A stretch of 64,000 nucleotides of DNA from Seonamhaeicola maritimus (lineage in GTDB: Bacteria; Bacteroidota; Bacteroidia; Flavobacteriales; Flavobacteriaceae), in NCBI RefSeq assembly GCF_008056315.1, contig NZ_VRKQ01000008.1, forward strand, positions 1,196,957 through 1,260,956, read 5' to 3'. The first letter of the stretch is position 1. Every line of letters begins with the position of its first letter. The position numbers were made by a program, and so were the translations under genes. The notes under the pieces are model-generated. The model was not told where the DNA came from. It did not search any database and worked only from the letters and a program-made list of their open reading frames with translations. Below, piece after piece: positions 9,300-15,920 of the stretch.

Positions 9300-9322
9300 T
9301 AGAAAAGATTGAATAAAAAAAG

Positions 9323-9352
9323 CCCTTTGCATTTTATGCAAGGGGTTTTTTT
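9323..9352 (+). terminator. Rho-independent terminator
   Basis: A 10-bp stem (CCCTTTGCAT paired with ATGCAAGGGG, one G-T pair) with a 3-base loop is followed by a run of T. It closes the transcript of the DUF6515-like and coiled-coil genes. Confidence 0.85.
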
Positions 9353-9413
9353 GTACTCATACATTTTTAAATAGGGAACACACTTTACTCATTTTTCATT
9401 CACTCTTACCATA

Positions 9414-9487
9414 GGTTATTTCACTTGCACTTTTGGTTACTTCACTCATATAAATCTCAGTAATCATAGACGCTGGGAGTATATTTG
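9414..9487 (+). promoter_or_regulatory. LytTR-type promoter B (tandem 11-bp repeats plus -10)
   Basis: Repeats GGTTATTTCAC (9414-9424) and GGTTACTTCAC (9435-9445) are 21 bp apart and differ at one base. The -10 box TATATTTG (9480-9487) begins 34 bp after the second repeat. The early transcribed sequence GTACAAGAAATAAAA is shared with promoter C. It would drive the 44-codon gene and the lipoprotein at 9706. The rest of the 9353-9413 gap shows no other feature. Confidence 0.75.
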
Positions 9488-9529
9488 TACAAGAAATAAA
9501 ACAATAATAAAAACTTTAATATAAAAATC

Positions 9530-9664
9530 ATGAAATCATTTAAAACAATTATTGAAAGCCCATTTAGTGTAGACTGGAAAAACATTGAAGAAGAAACTTT
9601 AAACCAATCAAAAAGAGTGTATTCATTATATGACTATAATGAAGATTCCATTCTATTCATTTGA
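9530..9664 (+). CDS. Candidate 44-aa small protein
   Basis: An ATG follows the spacing and AT-rich leader seen before other genes here and opens a 44-codon frame (begins MKSFKTIIES, ends NEDSILFI). The product is acidic, with no signal peptide or membrane segment. It lies 43 bases after the -10 box of LytTR-type promoter B and 41 bases before the lipoprotein gene. It could be a real small protein, a leader peptide or the remains of a longer gene; nothing in the residues identifies it. Confidence 0.42.
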   Translation: MKSFKTIIESPFSVDWKNIEEETLNQSKRVYSLYDYNEDSILFI

Positions 9665-9705
9665 AAATTTAAACAAAAATTATTAACAATTAAAATTTAG
9701 AAATC

Positions 9706-10365
9706 ATGAAAAAAGAAGTAAAAAAGTTTGGGCTACTAGCATTTGTCTTAGTATTATTTAATTGCTCAACGGTACAAGTGGCAAACTCTTGGAAAGATGT
9801 CAAAACACCAAGTATTAAAGAAAAAAAGGTATTGGTTGTTAGTAAAACAGATAATGATGTAGCAAGAATACAATTTGAATCAGATTTAGTTGAAAATCTA
9901 AATGGTAACCAAATAAATGCAACGGAAAGCTTTAAGATTTTTCCAAATATAAATTTAACGGAAGACATTGATGAAAGCGAAATAAAAGAAGCTAAAGAAA
10001 ATTTAAAGTCAAATGGCTTTGATGTTATTTTATTAACGGTTTTAAAAAATGTAGAAGACTATACAATGACAACTACATCTGGAGGATCAAGTTATTATAT
10101 CAATACATATCCATTGTATTACGGTAGAGGATTTCGTAGAGGGTTTTACAGGTCTTTTAACACTTATTATGTAGATTATGAACCAATTAGAAGTGTTACA
10201 TCAGAAGGCAAAAAATATATTTTAGAAACGATAACCTACGATCTTACATTGCCTGAAGATAATCAGCTTTTATCTGTAATTACTACAGAAATAGATAACC
10301 CTGAAACTTTGGGTGTAACATCCAAAGATTTTTCAAAAAAAGTCATTAAAGAATTAATTAAGTAG
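9706..10365 (+). CDS. Lipoprotein, paralogue of the one at 3.6 kb
   Basis: This 219-aa lipoprotein has the lipobox LFNC near residue 20. The N-terminal half (NSWKDV, then KKVLVVSKTDNDVARIQFESD) and the C-terminal YDLTLPEDNQLLSVITTEI block match the product at 3620. Between them is an insertion of tyrosine, glycine and arginine (about residues 125-155, YYGRGFRRGFYRSFNTYY) that the paralogue replaces with a different tyrosine-poor stretch. Function is unknown; the plan resembles DUF4136-type lipoproteins. It is under LytTR-type promoter B and ends before a terminator hairpin, so it is the last gene of that short transcript. Confidence 0.78.
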   Translation: MKKEVKKFGLLAFVLVLFNCSTVQVANSWKDVKTPSIKEKKVLVVSKTDNDVARIQFESDLVENLNGNQINATESFKIFPNINLTEDIDESEIKEAKENLKSNGFDVILLTVLKNVEDYTMTTTSGGSSYYINTYPLYYGRGFRRGFYRSFNTYYVDYEPIRSVTSEGKKYILETITYDLTLPEDNQLLSVITTEIDNPETLGVTSKDFSKKVIKELIK

Positions 10366-10389
10366 TTCTTTGATTGTGTTAGTTTGATA

Positions 10390-10425
10390 ACTGTCGGAGT
10401 TTAACTTATACTTCGGCAGTTTTTG
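10390..10425 (+). terminator. Terminator hairpin between converging genes
   Basis: An 11-bp stem (ACTGTCGGAGT with ACTTCGGCAGT, two G-T pairs) is followed by TTTTG. It lies between the lipoprotein gene and the leftward cyclase gene. Confidence 0.7.
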
Positions 10426-10437
10426 AGTGATTCAAAA

Positions 10438-11487
10438 TTATTTTGTTACCGAATAAATTAATGTTGAATCTTTTTTACCTCTTAAAACTAACTCTTGCTG
10501 TTCAATAAAAACAAATTCATCTTCACTCCTCATATATTTAACAATAGTGCTTGAAACTAAAAAGTCTTCCTCAAAAATATTACACTGACTTTGAATTCTA
10601 GATGCTATATTTATGGTGTCTCCATGATATGCAATTTCACGTTTAATACTTCCAACTTCAACTACTGTAACCAAGCCAATATGCATTCCAGCTTTAAATA
10701 TTGGGAGTACTCCATATTTTTTTTTATAATAATTGTGTTTAGAAGCTAAACGCTCTTTAAATAAATAAAAATTAGCTATTATACTAGGAAGCTTTTCAGT
10801 CTTCTTCATTTCCCAAGTCAATACGGCTTCATCTCCAACATATTGGTATACTTCTGCTTTAGAGTTTTCAAATACAGATAAATCATGAAAGCAATCTTGT
10901 ATAAATTGACTGTAATTTATATGTCCTAAATTTTCAGCAATTTTGGTTGAATCTTGTAAATCTAAAAACATAAAAGCTCTAAGCTCTTCTTTAGGATGAT
11001 AGAATTTACCTGTAAAAAGCTTAAATAAATTACCCTTGCCAAATAATTTATTTAGATATAATACAATAACAATAATGGTGTTAATAATTAAAGAATACAG
11101 GAGGTTAATAAGAATAAGAGGGTTTTGTATATAATCGCTAAAATTTATTGAGTTAAAACTTGTGAATTTTATACCTAGAAAAAGAAGGGTATAGAGAATA
11201 AGCATTATTAAAAAGTGACTAATAACTGCCTTTATAATTAAAAACCCAAACGATGATTTTTTGTCCGTTATGTGTTCATTATAAAATTGAACACTGCCAA
11301 AAATTAATCCTGCAAATAAAGAAACGATAATAATAAAGACTATAAAATTGAAAGAAGAAAATTCTAATTTTAGAATATCCAGATACCCTTTAAGCGCATC
11401 AATTCTAATTAAGCGCCATAAAAGTAAAGAAATAACCCATCCAATAGTAAATGTTACAACATTATGATACCATTTGGAATTAATCAT
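10438..11487 (-). CDS. Membrane-bound class III adenylate/guanylate cyclase
   Basis: This 349-aa protein has four hydrophobic segments in the first 150 residues and a cytoplasmic class III cyclase domain after them. The first metal aspartate is in FMFLDLQDST (D176) and the second in YQYVGDEAV (D219); HGDTINIASRIQ near residue 290 holds the base-contact Thr and the transition-state Asn/Arg pair. The lysine usually found four residues before the second aspartate, which contacts adenine, is glutamine here, so nucleotide preference is uncertain. It overlaps no gene but starts three bases after the stop of the lipoprotein gene at 11491, so the two are cotranscribed leftward. Confidence 0.85.
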   Translation of the reverse strand: MINSKWYHNVVTFTIGWVISLLLWRLIRIDALKGYLDILKLEFSSFNFIVFIIIVSLFAGLIFGSVQFYNEHITDKKSSFGFLIIKAVISHFLIMLILYTLLFLGIKFTSFNSINFSDYIQNPLILINLLYSLIINTIIVIVLYLNKLFGKGNLFKLFTGKFYHPKEELRAFMFLDLQDSTKIAENLGHINYSQFIQDCFHDLSVFENSKAEVYQYVGDEAVLTWEMKKTEKLPSIIANFYLFKERLASKHNYYKKKYGVLPIFKAGMHIGLVTVVEVGSIKREIAYHGDTINIASRIQSQCNIFEEDFLVSSTIVKYMRSEDEFVFIEQQELVLRGKKDSTLIYSVTK

Positions 11488-11490
11488 ATA

Positions 11491-12129
11491 TTATTGCCCC
11501 GTATTTTTAAACAAATCGATTCGGTCTTTAAGTAGTTTAGACCAATATGTCATTACACTTCTCGCATTTCCAAATTTACTAAAAGACTCGATATATCCTC
11601 TATTTTTACGGTTATCGATAGCTTGCCCAAGTAGAGCTTTTGTTTGAGAATCTACAACTTTCATCTCTAATGATGCACCACCTTTTCCTCTTCCAGTAGC
11701 TGAATTTACAGCAACACTCACTGGGAGTATATTTGAAAAAAGTTTCCCAGGTACAATTTCAGTGATAGCTATTTGGATTTGAGCGACATCATCACTTGGT
11801 TTGTTAACAATGTTATAATCTACGCTTAATGCTTTTATTATTTCTGCTTTGAAAAAGGAAGTTAGTTCATTAAGTTTTTCTTGGTCAATTTTATTTCCTT
11901 TAGCTTTTTCACTAAATTTTACAACAATATCGTCAATTATAAATTTTTTGTACTTACCCTTTTCAAAATTTGGGCTTATGTAAGATAGCATAGAGTTGTT
12001 CGCATCAGTTTCTCTTAGGTTATCATAAGTATTTAAAAATCCTGAATTTCCAATTTTTGGACTACATCCAAATAGTAATACTATTATTAATAATCCAAAG
12101 GATTTTGATAAAAAAGAACAGGTTTCCAT
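11491..12129 (-). CDS. DUF3313-like lipoprotein
   Basis: This 212-aa lipoprotein has a lipobox LFGC near residue 22. It then shows GFLNTYDNLRE near residue 31, a pattern seen at the start of DUF3313 proteins, a central IDDIVVKF strand, and a GKGGASLEMKVVD segment near residue 147. The family is of unknown function and is usually tethered to the outer membrane. It is first in a two-gene leftward transcript with the cyclase and is divergent from the 208-aa repeat protein; the 182-bp gap between them holds LytTR-type promoter C for the rightward gene. Confidence 0.72.
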   Translation of the reverse strand: METCSFLSKSFGLLIIVLLFGCSPKIGNSGFLNTYDNLRETDANNSMLSYISPNFEKGKYKKFIIDDIVVKFSEKAKGNKIDQEKLNELTSFFKAEIIKALSVDYNIVNKPSDDVAQIQIAITEIVPGKLFSNILPVSVAVNSATGRGKGGASLEMKVVDSQTKALLGQAIDNRKNRGYIESFSKFGNARSVMTYWSKLLKDRIDLFKNTGQ

Positions 12130-12190
12130 ACTTCAAATTAACTTATTTGACAGTTAAATCAAATATAATAAAAATTTCACCTTCTATAAA

Positions 12191-12264
12191 AGCCATTTGA
12201 CTCTTATGTTTGGTCGGTTCACCTAAAAACGCTCCACGTAACAGGCAGTTAAGACATACATTTG
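12191..12264 (+). promoter_or_regulatory. LytTR-type promoter C (tandem 11-bp repeats plus -10)
   Basis: Repeats AGCCATTTGAC (12191-12201) and GGTCGGTTCAC (12212-12222) are 21 bp apart; the -10 box TACATTTG (12257-12264) begins 34 bp after the second. After it comes GTACAAGAAATAAAA, as at promoter B. It would drive the repeat protein gene at 12312. Confidence 0.72.
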
Positions 12265-12311
12265 TACAAGAAATAAAATCTAACTATTAATAATATTTAA
12301 AATAAGAAATT

Positions 12312-12938
12312 ATGAAAACAGTACTTATAACTTTAGTAAGCGGAATATGTGTAGCGTTATTAACTTCAACGGGTATAAAAAAGGACATTGAATTATTCAA
12401 TCATGATTATGAAACTAATGAGTTTTATGGCGAGGATGAAAACTTCGAATTAATTGAAAATTATATTGAACTTGATGATATTACTTTGGAAGATGTGTTT
12501 GGTAATCCTGAAGAAAGCACGATAGTAAAAATTGAAGATGTTGTTGTTTATGAAATTGAAGAGGGAGTAAATTTAGGTTTTGACACCAAAGATTACCTGC
12601 CAACAGGTTTTAATCCTTACTCAGGGGAGGAATCAAAAGAGGAATTAGAAGTGGATTCTGAAATAGCTTTCAGAGCTGTATTTGGAGACACAAAAAAAGA
12701 AAATAATATTGGGATAGAAGATATCATTATACATGAAATAAAAGAGGAAATAAATTTAGGTTTTAACACTAAAGATTATCTACCAACAGATTTTAATCCG
12801 TACAAAGGTATGGACACAAAAGAGGAATTGGAAATGGATTCTGAAATAGCTTTCAGAGCTGTATTTGGAAATATAGAAAAAGAAAAAATTGTTAAGGTAG
12901 AAGATATTATTGTCTACGAAATTGAAGAAACAATATAA
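12312..12938 (+). CDS. Acidic exported protein with 61-residue tandem repeats
   Basis: This 208-aa protein has a hydrophobic N-terminus (residues 1-22, signal peptide or anchor) followed by an acidic body. From residue 74 a 61-residue unit repeats: it starts (I/V)ED(V/I)(V/I)(V/I)(Y/H)EI(E/K)E, continues NLGF(D/N)TKDYLPT(G/D)FNPY, and ends DSEIAFRAVFG. There are two full units (74-134, 135-195) and a third that stops after 13 residues; residues about 55-73 look like the end of an earlier unit. The NLGFxTKDYLPxxFNPY segment recurs in flavobacterial proteins of unknown role. It is under LytTR-type promoter C, just upstream of the LytS/LytTR pair. Confidence 0.75.
   Translation: MKTVLITLVSGICVALLTSTGIKKDIELFNHDYETNEFYGEDENFELIENYIELDDITLEDVFGNPEESTIVKIEDVVVYEIEEGVNLGFDTKDYLPTGFNPYSGEESKEELEVDSEIAFRAVFGDTKKENNIGIEDIIIHEIKEEINLGFNTKDYLPTDFNPYKGMDTKEELEMDSEIAFRAVFGNIEKEKIVKVEDIIVYEIEETI
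12531..12935 (+). repeat. 183-bp in-frame tandem repeat inside the acidic protein gene
   Basis: Units run 12531-12713 and 12714-12896, with a partial third to 12935. The copies have diverged at many third positions but keep the reading frame and the protein pattern, so the duplication is old and probably kept by selection. Confidence 0.8.
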
Positions 12939-12977
12939 AATCCTATTAACCCCTTAAGGATTAATAGCTAGTGTTTT

Positions 12978-13015
12978 GATAAGAGGCTGTATTTGGGGTT
13001 AGACGGTCTCTTATT
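12978..13015 (+). terminator. Hairpin between repeat-protein gene and lytS-like promoter
   Basis: A 13-bp stem (GATAAGAGGCTGT with ACGGTCTCTTATT, including three G-T pairs) encloses a 12-base loop. It may end the transcript of the repeat protein, but no clean T-run follows, and its 3' arm overlaps the TTG of the next promoter, so a regulatory role is also possible. Confidence 0.4.
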
Positions 13016-13047
13016 GTATTAAAAACCAGATTAAAGTATTAACTTTG
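13014..13047 (+). promoter_or_regulatory. Candidate promoter of the LytS/LytTR pair
   Basis: TTG (13014-13016), a 23-bp spacer and TAACTTTG (13040-13047) match the Bacteroidota housekeeping consensus TTG-N17-23-TAnnTTTG. The start codon follows 14 bases later, so the leader is very short. The tandem repeats of the four LytTR-type promoters are absent here. Confidence 0.55.
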
Positions 13048-13061
13048 TTCAGGTATCTACA

Positions 13062-14105
13062 ATGAAAATTAGAACTATCTTGAAATACAAAAATGTAAAA
13101 CATTCTATATTATTGGGCATAGCTTTGTTAGTGTCCTTTTTAATTAATTTACCGAGAGTTTTACAATTAAATGAAATTGTTGGTAATCTATCAGATTCTT
13201 TTGCACAGGTAACTATTAAAGATGTTACTATAAGAACTGTATTTCTATTTGCGTTTTCGTGGTTGGTACTTCAGTTTAATTCCAATTGGAAATTTTCATA
13301 TGTGCATTTAAAGATATTTTCAAGAAATTTAATAACCATAACAGTTAATGTCGTTTTATTTTTTGTTGCTGTATTTCTATTTGTATTTGTCCATCAAAAA
13401 TTAACTGGTGCAAACATGTATTCTTCAGATAAAGGACTTTTATACTTCGTCTACGCTGTAGTTTTGTTAATTCTTGTTTTTATATCCAGAATTTTGAGAT
13501 ACCAAATAATACGGCAAGATGATGTTGCTGAAAAAGAATTGTTAAAGCAACAAAGTTTAAAAAACGAATTGGAAGCTTTAAAAAACCAGATTAACCCACA
13601 TTTTTTATTCAATTCTTTAAATTCTTTAAATTCTTTAATAAGAGATAATAAGCCAGCAACCACATTTGTAAATAAATTATCATTTATGTATCGGTATATT
13701 TTGCAAAGTGGTAGCGAAGATCTAGTAGCGCTTGAAGAAGAACTAAAGTTTTTAGAAAGTTATATTTACTTAATTAAAACTAGGTATAGAGATAGATTTA
13801 GTGTTGAAATTGATGTTGATAATAGAATACTAACAGAAACTATGCCAGCTCTTGCGTTGCAACTGTTAGTGGAGAATGCAGTTAAACATAATGAGATTTC
13901 AGTAAGTAATCCCTTGTTGGTTAAGGTCTATTCTAACAATGATTTTATTGTTATTGAAAATAAAATTAAACCTAGAACAACATTTGTTGATAGCACTGGT
14001 AATGGTTTGGTTAATTTAGATAAACGTTATCAAATGCTTAAAAAGAAAAGCATTATTATTAGTAATAATAATCAAAAATTTAAAGTTAAACTACCCATAA
14101 AGTAG
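13062..14105 (+). CDS. LytS/YehU-type sensor histidine kinase
   Basis: This 347-aa kinase has four predicted membrane helices (about residues 15-33, 57-72, 92-111, 125-145), a short coiled coil, and a His_kinase (PF06580-type) core. The phospho-accepting histidine is H180 in NQINPHFLFN, followed by repeated LNSLNSL. An N-box like LQLLVENAVKHN near residue 265 and a GNGLVNLDKRY G-box near residue 307 bind ATP. There is no separate periplasmic sensor domain. It sits five bases before the LytTR regulator gene, its obvious partner. By family, it phosphorylates that regulator in response to a membrane or envelope signal; the signal is unknown. Confidence 0.9.
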   Translation: MKIRTILKYKNVKHSILLGIALLVSFLINLPRVLQLNEIVGNLSDSFAQVTIKDVTIRTVFLFAFSWLVLQFNSNWKFSYVHLKIFSRNLITITVNVVLFFVAVFLFVFVHQKLTGANMYSSDKGLLYFVYAVVLLILVFISRILRYQIIRQDDVAEKELLKQQSLKNELEALKNQINPHFLFNSLNSLNSLIRDNKPATTFVNKLSFMYRYILQSGSEDLVALEEELKFLESYIYLIKTRYRDRFSVEIDVDNRILTETMPALALQLLVENAVKHNEISVSNPLLVKVYSNNDFIVIENKIKPRTTFVDSTGNGLVNLDKRYQMLKKKSIIISNNNQKFKVKLPIK

Positions 14106-14110
14106 ATAAT

Positions 14111-14872
14111 ATGAAAGTTGTAATAGTTGAAGATGAAATAGCTGCAAGTGAAAATCTTGCTTATTTAATTAATAGTATTGATTCTAGTATTGAAATATTA
14201 ACCATACTAGATTCCGTAAAATCTTCTGTTGATTATTTTTTAAAAAGCAATGAAGCCGAATTAATCTTTATGGATATTCATTTAGCGGATGGTATATCAT
14301 TTGAAATCTTTGATCAGGTAGAACTAAAAACTCCAGTTATTTTTACCACGGCTTACGATCAATATGCCATAAAAGCTTTCAAAGTTAATAGTGTTGACTA
14401 TTTACTCAAACCAATTAACGAAGAGGAATTAAGAGACGCTATAAATAAATTTAATAATAAACCAAAGAGCATTTCTTCAGATAATACTCAATTTGAAGGA
14501 TTAGTGCAATTACTTCAAGCTAAGAGCAAGTCTTATAAATCTACATATTTGGTTCATCATAGAGATGAGTTGCTTCCTATTAAATCAGCTGATATTGCAT
14601 ATTTTTATATTGATACAGGTATCGTAAAGGGTGTGACATTCTCTAATAAAACTTATATAATTGATAAGAAATTAGAAGATATAGAAGGTGAATTAAATCC
14701 AGAACTTTTCCATAGAATTAATAGGCAATTTGTTATTAATAAAAATTCAGTAGCTAATGTTAAGTTTTATTTTAATGGTAAACTCATCATTAATGTAAAC
14801 CCTCCTTTTTCTGAGCGTATTGTTGCAAGTAAGGCCAAGGCATCAGAGATTAAAAACTGGATGAATTTATAA
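14111..14872 (+). CDS. LytTR-family response regulator
   Basis: This 253-aa regulator has a receiver domain (residues 1-120) with the acidic pocket VEDE, the phospho-acceptor D55 in LIFMDIHLAD, and a lysine in DYLLKPI near residue 99. A LytTR DNA-binding domain follows (about 150-250: YLVHHRDELLPI, ADIAYFYID, FHRINRQFVINKNSV). LytTR domains bind pairs of direct repeats separated by about two helical turns, and four such pairs of repeats occur in this region, including one 45 bases after this gene. The kinase gene ends five bases before its start. Its likely targets are therefore the genes at 7887, 9530/9706, 12312 and 15014; this is inference from site layout. Confidence 0.92.
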   Translation: MKVVIVEDEIAASENLAYLINSIDSSIEILTILDSVKSSVDYFLKSNEAELIFMDIHLADGISFEIFDQVELKTPVIFTTAYDQYAIKAFKVNSVDYLLKPINEEELRDAINKFNNKPKSISSDNTQFEGLVQLLQAKSKSYKSTYLVHHRDELLPIKSADIAYFYIDTGIVKGVTFSNKTYIIDKKLEDIEGELNPELFHRINRQFVINKNSVANVKFYFNGKLIINVNPPFSERIVASKAKASEIKNWMNL

Positions 14873-14916
14873 TAAATCATTTTGTTTTTGTATTAAGACA
14901 TTTCGGTTTAAAATTT

Positions 14917-14990
14917 AGTCGTTTCACCTGTTGTTTTAGACGCTTCACTTTCTTTTGCGTTATTTGAAACACATTCTCGTAGTATTTTTG
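14917..14990 (+). promoter_or_regulatory. LytTR-type promoter D (tandem 11-bp repeats plus -10)
   Basis: Repeats AGTCGTTTCAC (14917-14927) and AGACGCTTCAC (14938-14948) are 21 bp apart; the -10 box TATTTTTG (14983-14990) begins 34 bp after the second. This pair is closest to the consensus RGNCNNTTCAC. It would drive the gene at 15014. Confidence 0.75.
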
Positions 14991-15013
14991 GGGTATAATT
15001 AAAAATATAAATC

Positions 15014-15460
15014 ATGAGAACAATTAAATTATTATTACTAACAATGTCTATATTCACTGTTGTAACAGTTAATTCACAAACACTAAGTCAAAAAGAACAA
15101 CAAAGAGAAGATAATGAGATTGAATTATTAACAGAAGAAGAAAGAACCGAAATTCAGTTTTGGTTTCATGCGGAACTCCAAAAAATGAAAATGAATGAAG
15201 AAACTCTTGCCGATTACGAATCAAATTTACTAGTTTATACTTCAAGAATGAAACGTATAAATGATAAGGATAAAGATTATACACAAGAAGAAATGATTAA
15301 TAGGTTGGATGGTATTGTAAGTAATTTAAATGATAAAATGAATAATATATTATCTAAGGAACAGTATGAAATACATGAATTTAATTTTAAAATATTAACG
15401 AATTATATAAAAATAAGAATGCAGATACAAGCCCCCATTTCTATAAATTCAAAAGTGTAA
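15014..15460 (+). CDS. Small secreted protein, paralogue of the one at 4.3 kb
   Basis: This 148-aa protein has a signal peptide (cleavage near VNSQT, residue 22) and a charged helical body. It shares with the product at 4304 the sequence order QQREDNEIELLT, KM(K)MNEE, and KDKDYTQEE near residue 90. No family is recognised. The gene is directly downstream of LytTR-type promoter D, next to the regulator gene, and is followed by a terminator. The paralogue at 4304 lacks such a promoter, so the two copies are probably under different control. Confidence 0.75.
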   Translation: MRTIKLLLLTMSIFTVVTVNSQTLSQKEQQREDNEIELLTEEERTEIQFWFHAELQKMKMNEETLADYESNLLVYTSRMKRINDKDKDYTQEEMINRLDGIVSNLNDKMNNILSKEQYEIHEFNFKILTNYIKIRMQIQAPISINSKV

Positions 15461-15563
15461 AGTTTAATTGTTTTAAAATGTCTTAAACAAAGCTACTTCT
15501 ATTTGTTAGGCTTAATCTAAACTAAATAAGCAAAAATAATGGTGAGAACTGAGGTGAAAAAAG

Positions 15564-15599
15564 AAAACCCTTTATACATGTTTTGAATAAAGGGTTTTT
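15564..15599 (+). terminator. Terminator hairpin, usable from both sides
   Basis: A 12-bp stem (AAAACCCTTTAT with ATAAAGGGTTTT) lies between the small secreted protein gene and the leftward tRNA-Leu gene, which it faces tail to tail. Confidence 0.8.
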
Positions 15600-15612
15600 A
15601 AAATGAATTTTG

Positions 15613-15696
15613 TGCACACGAGAGGATTCGAACCTCCACATCCATAAGGACACTGCCCCCTCAAGGCAGCGCGTCTACCAATTCCGCCACGTGTGC
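15613..15696 (-). tRNA. tRNA-Leu (anticodon GAG)
   Basis: The leftward sequence folds into a cloverleaf with acceptor stem GCACACG/CGTGTGC, anticodon stem CTGCC/GGCAG and loop TTGAGGG, giving anticodon GAG. There is a long variable arm, as expected for leucine tRNA, and a TTCGAAT T-loop. CCA is not encoded. It marks the left edge of the polysaccharide region. Confidence 0.95.
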
Positions 15697-15724
15697 AATT
15701 TTATAGTGTAACTTGTAACGGCTG

Positions 15725-15732
15725 CAAATATA
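15725..15732 (-). promoter_or_regulatory. -10 box of the tRNA-Leu gene
   Basis: Leftward TATATTTG followed by GCAGCCG matches the Bacteroidota consensus TAnnTTTG and lies 28 bases before the tRNA 5' end. The same arrangement precedes the tRNA-Lys gene. Confidence 0.65.
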
Positions 15733-15883
15733 TAAATTCATCTTTTAATTGACGTTATTATTCACGGCTTCTTGTACTAATATTATAGCTGTAAATTCGA
15801 TGAACTACCATAGGTGATTTTATATTTGAACATTTATTCTACCTATAAAGTCATTTGTCGTGCTTAAAACTGTTATATCACAA

Positions 15884-15891
15884 TAGTTTTG
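15884..15891 (+). promoter_or_regulatory. Candidate -10 box of the beta-helix gene
   Basis: TAGTTTTG fits TAnnTTTG 29 bases before the ATG. A TTG 26 bp upstream is farther than usual, so the -33 element is doubtful. The rest of the 15697-15883 gap shows no gene. Confidence 0.4.
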
Positions 15892-15920
15892 TTTCGAACT
15901 TAAACTAAACAAACTTGTTG

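Noticed and set aside
13606-13640. Short tandem copies of AATTCTTTA in the LytS-type kinase gene.
   Set aside because: They encode the normal NSLNSLNSL helix after the phospho-histidine; no evidence of slippage or phase variation.
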